DNA of 7,524 bases, from NCBI GenBank assembly GCA_016200675.1, contig JACQEH010000232.1, positions 1-7,524 of the forward strand, given 5' to 3'. Both the position numbers and the translations under genes were made by a program. Source of the DNA: Chloroflexota bacterium (GTDB taxonomy: Bacteria; Chloroflexota; Limnocylindria; Limnocylindrales; CSP1-4). Shown piece after piece: positions 5,284-7,524 of the stretch (positions are counted from its first letter, which is position 1; each line of letters begins with the position of its first letter). Below the pieces are notes generated by a model, which was given only the letters and a program-made list of their open reading frames with translations, was not told the origin of the DNA and ran no database searches.

Positions 5284-5304
5284 GCCGGGGGGCGGCTTCC
5301 CGGC
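5284..5304. terminator. Possible hairpin between convergent genes
   Basis: GCCGGG (5284-5289) can pair with CCCGGC (5299-5304) across a 9-nt loop, immediately after the DUF3037 stop and 42 nt before the end of the ThDP enzyme gene. A short hairpin between convergent genes could end transcription on either strand, but there is no T-tract on either side. Confidence 0.3.
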
Positions 5305-5346
5305 CGCGTGCGACGTCAACATTGGACCCGCGCACCGAAGCTGCGG

Positions 5347-7290
5347 TCAGGGCCGAGCGTCGACCCCCGTCCAGCGACGATCGACGACGAGGTGCAGGAG
5401 GGTCGGCTTGTCGGCCACGAGGGCCTGGCCGAGGGCCGGCCCGAACGCCGTGTCGCGGTCGACGCGGATCCCGCGGGCCCCGAACCCACGGGCGACGGCC
5501 GCCCAGTCCACCGGACCAAGGTCGGTCGCGGCCAGCGATCCCTCCGGGCGGCGCTCCTGGTAGGTCCGGATCATCCCGTACTGCTCGTTGTCGAAGACGA
5601 TGACGATCGTCCGGAGGCCCATCCGGACGGCGGTTTCGAGCTCGGCGACGGTCATCCCGAGGCCCCCATCGCCGACGAGGGCCACGACCGGTCGGTCACG
5701 ATGGACGAGTCCCGCCGCGATCGCCGCCGGGAGGCCGTACCCCATCGCGCCCGACGTCGGCCCGAGGAAGGTCCCGGGACGGCGGAAGCGGAACCCGCGG
5801 GCCGCCCAACCCCCGAAGCTGCCGGCGTCGGTCGTGAGGATGGCGTCCTCGGGCAGGCCGGCCCGGAGGGCGCCGATGATCCGGCCGGGATGCACGCCCG
5901 GGCCGTCCCAGGGATGCCCGTCCACGACCGTGGCGGTTTCCCAGGCGGCGCGATCCAGGCGGTTCGCCACCATCCTGGCGTCGGCACCGGCGGCATCGAG
6001 GACACCTCGACTCTCGAGCCTGCCGACCGCGGCGCGGAGGAACTGCCGGGCATCGGCGGTGACCACGATGTCCGCCACCGGCAGGTCGGGGTGCGGCCGT
6101 GTCGGCGCGATGTCGACGTGGGCCCAGCGAACGCCGCGCGCCGGCACGCTCCAGCCGAAGGACGCGATCTCGCTCAGCCGGCAGCCGATCACGAGCATCG
6201 TATCGGCGCTGGCGAGGCGCTCCCGGACCGTGACCGGCGCTCCGTAGCCGGTCATGCCCAGAAACAGCGGGTTGTCATTCGGGATGACGTCACCCCGTCG
6301 CCAGGCGGCGATGACGGGCACCCGCAGCAGCTCGGCGAGACGGACGAGATCGTTCGAGGTCCGGGCGCGGAGGATGCCGCCGCCGGCGAGGATCACCGGG
6401 CGCGTGGCGCTGGCGAGGAGCTGGAGGACCTCGCCAATGGCGGCGTCCGTCGCCCGCGGCGGCGTCTCCCGGGACGGCTCGGGGGCCACGCCGGCCGGGA
6501 CGTCCATGTCGAGGAGGTCCTCCGCCAGGGCGAGGACCACGGGCCCGGGGCGGCCCGTGACGGCGGCCGTGACCGCATCGCGGACGGCGTGACCCGCGTC
6601 CTCCGGCGTCCTGGGTTCGGCCGACCACTTGGCGAGCGCCCCGATCGTCCCGGCCAGGTCGACCTCCTGGAAGCCTTCCCGGCCGCGGGCCGCGAGCTCG
6701 ACCTGGCCGACGAGGGCGAACAGGGGGCTCGAATCCGCGAACGCAGTGTGGATGCCGATGCCCAGGTTCGCGGCGCCCACGGCGCGCGTGGCGAGGCAGG
6801 CGGCCGGCCGGCCGGTGAGCTGGGCGTGCGCCTCGGCCATGAACGCCGCGGCACCTTCGTGACGGGTGGCGACCACGTGGATCCCGGCGGCCTCGAGCCC
6901 GTCGATCAGGCCCAGGAAGCTCTCGCCGGGCACCGTGAAGGCCCATCGGACGCCGGACCGGCGCAGGGCGTCGGCGATCATCCGGCCGACCGTCAGCGGT
7001 CCCTGGTGCGCCGGCTCGATCGACGTCTCGAGCACCTCGAGCTCGGTGGGTGCCGCCTCGTCGGCCAGGGGCGCGGCCTCCGCCGGTGCCGACTCGGACA
7101 CGTTTGCGACTTCCTCGGCCGGGACCGGGTTTCCGCCGGGGACCGGTTCCTCGACCGCGACCGCTTCGTCGGGTAGGGCCTGTTCACCAGCCGAGAGCGG
7201 GGTCTCGGCCGCTGCCTGTTCCTTGACCATTGCGGGTTCCCCGGCCGGGCCCGCCGCCGTGGGCTCGGGCGCGCCCTCGATGTCAGACAC
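5347..7290 (-). CDS. Acetolactate-synthase-like thiamin-diphosphate enzyme with acidic N-terminal extension
   Basis: A 647-aa ThDP-dependent enzyme of the acetolactate synthase/benzoylformate decarboxylase superfamily. The pyrimidine-binding domain (about 98-265) has VPGESFLGLIDGL and RHEGAAAFMAEA with cofactor-activating Glu145. The central domain (about 285-420) follows with ILAGGG. The pyrophosphate domain (about 465-635) has TSGAMGYGLPAAI and the ThDP/Mg motif GDGGLGM...FDN from Gly540 to Asn568, followed by EQYGMI. The usual GPGATN segment reads RAVGAAN (169-175), so it is probably not a biosynthetic IlvB; no ilvN or ilvC is nearby. Carboligase or decarboxylase activity on a 2-oxoacid is expected, substrate unknown. 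Residues 1-97 are rich in Ala, Glu and Pro and outside the fold. GTG 7290 overlaps the upstream micro-gene by 8 nt, supporting this start; Met21 or a GTG at residue 86 are alternatives. Confidence 0.9.
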   Translation of the reverse strand: MSDIEGAPEPTAAGPAGEPAMVKEQAAAETPLSAGEQALPDEAVAVEEPVPGGNPVPAEEVANVSESAPAEAAPLADEAAPTELEVLETSIEPAHQGPLTVGRMIADALRRSGVRWAFTVPGESFLGLIDGLEAAGIHVVATRHEGAAAFMAEAHAQLTGRPAACLATRAVGAANLGIGIHTAFADSSPLFALVGQVELAARGREGFQEVDLAGTIGALAKWSAEPRTPEDAGHAVRDAVTAAVTGRPGPVVLALAEDLLDMDVPAGVAPEPSRETPPRATDAAIGEVLQLLASATRPVILAGGGILRARTSNDLVRLAELLRVPVIAAWRRGDVIPNDNPLFLGMTGYGAPVTVRERLASADTMLVIGCRLSEIASFGWSVPARGVRWAHVDIAPTRPHPDLPVADIVVTADARQFLRAAVGRLESRGVLDAAGADARMVANRLDRAAWETATVVDGHPWDGPGVHPGRIIGALRAGLPEDAILTTDAGSFGGWAARGFRFRRPGTFLGPTSGAMGYGLPAAIAAGLVHRDRPVVALVGDGGLGMTVAELETAVRMGLRTIVIVFDNEQYGMIRTYQERRPEGSLAATDLGPVDWAAVARGFGARGIRVDRDTAFGPALGQALVADKPTLLHLVVDRRWTGVDARP

Positions 7291-7381
7291 GGGCCGACGG
7301 CAGGACGCCGATGAGCATGCTCAGGACGATGAAGATCGCCACGAGGGCCAGGAGGATGCGACCTGTCCGCGAACCTGGCAT
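7283..7381 (-). CDS. 32-aa single-pass membrane micro-protein between yajQ and the ThDP enzyme
   Basis: ATG at 7381-7379 (- strand) opens a 32-residue frame, MPGSRTGRI followed by a hydrophobic stretch LLALVAIFIVLSMLIGVLP (residues 10-28) and a short SARV tail, ending with TGA at 7285-7283. The basic N-terminus (Arg5, Arg8) before one membrane helix predicts N-in topology. It starts 6 nt after the yajQ stop and overlaps the ThDP enzyme start by 8 nt, so it fills the gap exactly as a real co-translated gene would. I know no family for it. A ribosome binding site is not obvious; reinitiation after yajQ is likely. Being so short, it could still be a chance frame, but the hydrophobic composition and the packing argue against that. 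Confidence 0.62.
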   Translation of the reverse strand: MPGSRTGRILLALVAIFIVLSMLIGVLPSARV

Positions 7382-7387
7382 GACCGG

Positions 7388-7524
7388 CTACCGGTAGTTC
7401 TGGAACTGGAGGGGCACGACCTCGTCGAGCTCGCGGAAGCGGGCGATGACCCGCTGCAGGTCATCCTTGCTCTTCCCGGAGACCCGCACGGCGTCACCCT
7501 GGATCTGGGACTTCACCTTGGGAA
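7388..7524 (-). CDS. yajQ: YajQ-family nucleotide-binding protein, C-terminal 45 residues
   Basis: The gene runs off the right edge; only its 3' end is present, closed by TAG at 7390-7388. The visible residues read PKVKSQIQGDAVRVSGKSKDD, then LQRVIARFRELDEVV and PLQFQNYR. This is the conserved YajQ C-terminus: K-x-Q-I-Q-G-D-x-V-R-V-S/T-G-K-x-x-D-D-L-Q followed by the terminal P-L-Q-F-x-N-Y-R. YajQ (DUF520) proteins are about 160 aa with two ferredoxin-like domains. They bind nucleic acid or nucleotides, and in Xanthomonas and Pseudomonas a homologue was reported to bind cyclic di-GMP and act as a transcriptional co-regulator. The micro-membrane gene starts 6 nt downstream, so yajQ appears to lead the - strand operon. 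Confidence 0.95.
   Translation of the reverse strand, partial: PKVKSQIQGDAVRVSGKSKDDLQRVIARFRELDEVVPLQFQNYR

Noticed and set aside
5308..7176. 622-codon open frame on the + strand, antisense to the ThDP enzyme gene
   Set aside because: Its translation is low-complexity (Arg/Gly/Asp/Glu/Ala) with no family motifs, and it mirrors the codon bias of the true - strand gene, which has full ThDP motifs. Long antisense frames are expected at this GC content.

Overview
This 7.5 kb window is high-GC, gene-dense bacterial DNA with short intergenic gaps. Most genes end about nine codons in ten in G or C. The gene set (MoaD paired with a BNR/Asp-box protein, PaiB-type flavin protein, DUF1304, a HipA-like kinase with DUF3037, YajQ) and several leaderless-looking starts fit a high-GC Chloroflexota (Limnocylindria-like) or Actinomycetota genome. 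No rRNA or lineage marker settles which. I see no tRNA, rRNA, insertion sequence, integrase or CRISPR array.

Layout. Positions 1-2970 read on the + strand: the 3' end of an Asp-box repeat protein, an overlapping MoaD/ThiS-like sulfur carrier, an adenosine/adenine deaminase with more AT-rich codon usage than its neighbours, a PaiB-family FMN-binding protein, a DUF1304 membrane protein and a 59-aa charged protein. Positions 3037-3834 (- strand) hold a GNAT acetyltransferase with an extra unnamed N-terminal domain. After a 275-nt divergent region (3835-4109) comes a + strand pair: a compact HipA-like kinase overlapping a DUF3037 protein by 11 nt. Positions 5347-7524 (- strand) look like one operon, read right to left: the end of yajQ, a 32-aa single-pass membrane protein, and an acetolactate-synthase-like ThDP enzyme with a ~95-residue acidic, Ala/Pro/Glu-rich N-terminal extension.

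How they work together. There is no single pathway. Three tight couplings suggest functional pairs: Asp-box protein with MoaD (4-nt overlap), HipA-like kinase with DUF3037 (11-nt overlap), and yajQ, micro-membrane protein and ThDP enzyme (6-nt gap, then 8-nt overlap). The HipA-like kinase/DUF3037 unit is the best candidate for an uncharacterised system. It has kinase-like residues, lacks the N-terminal part of classical HipA and has no HipB-like DNA-binding partner here. Nothing in the window proves a defence or toxin role.
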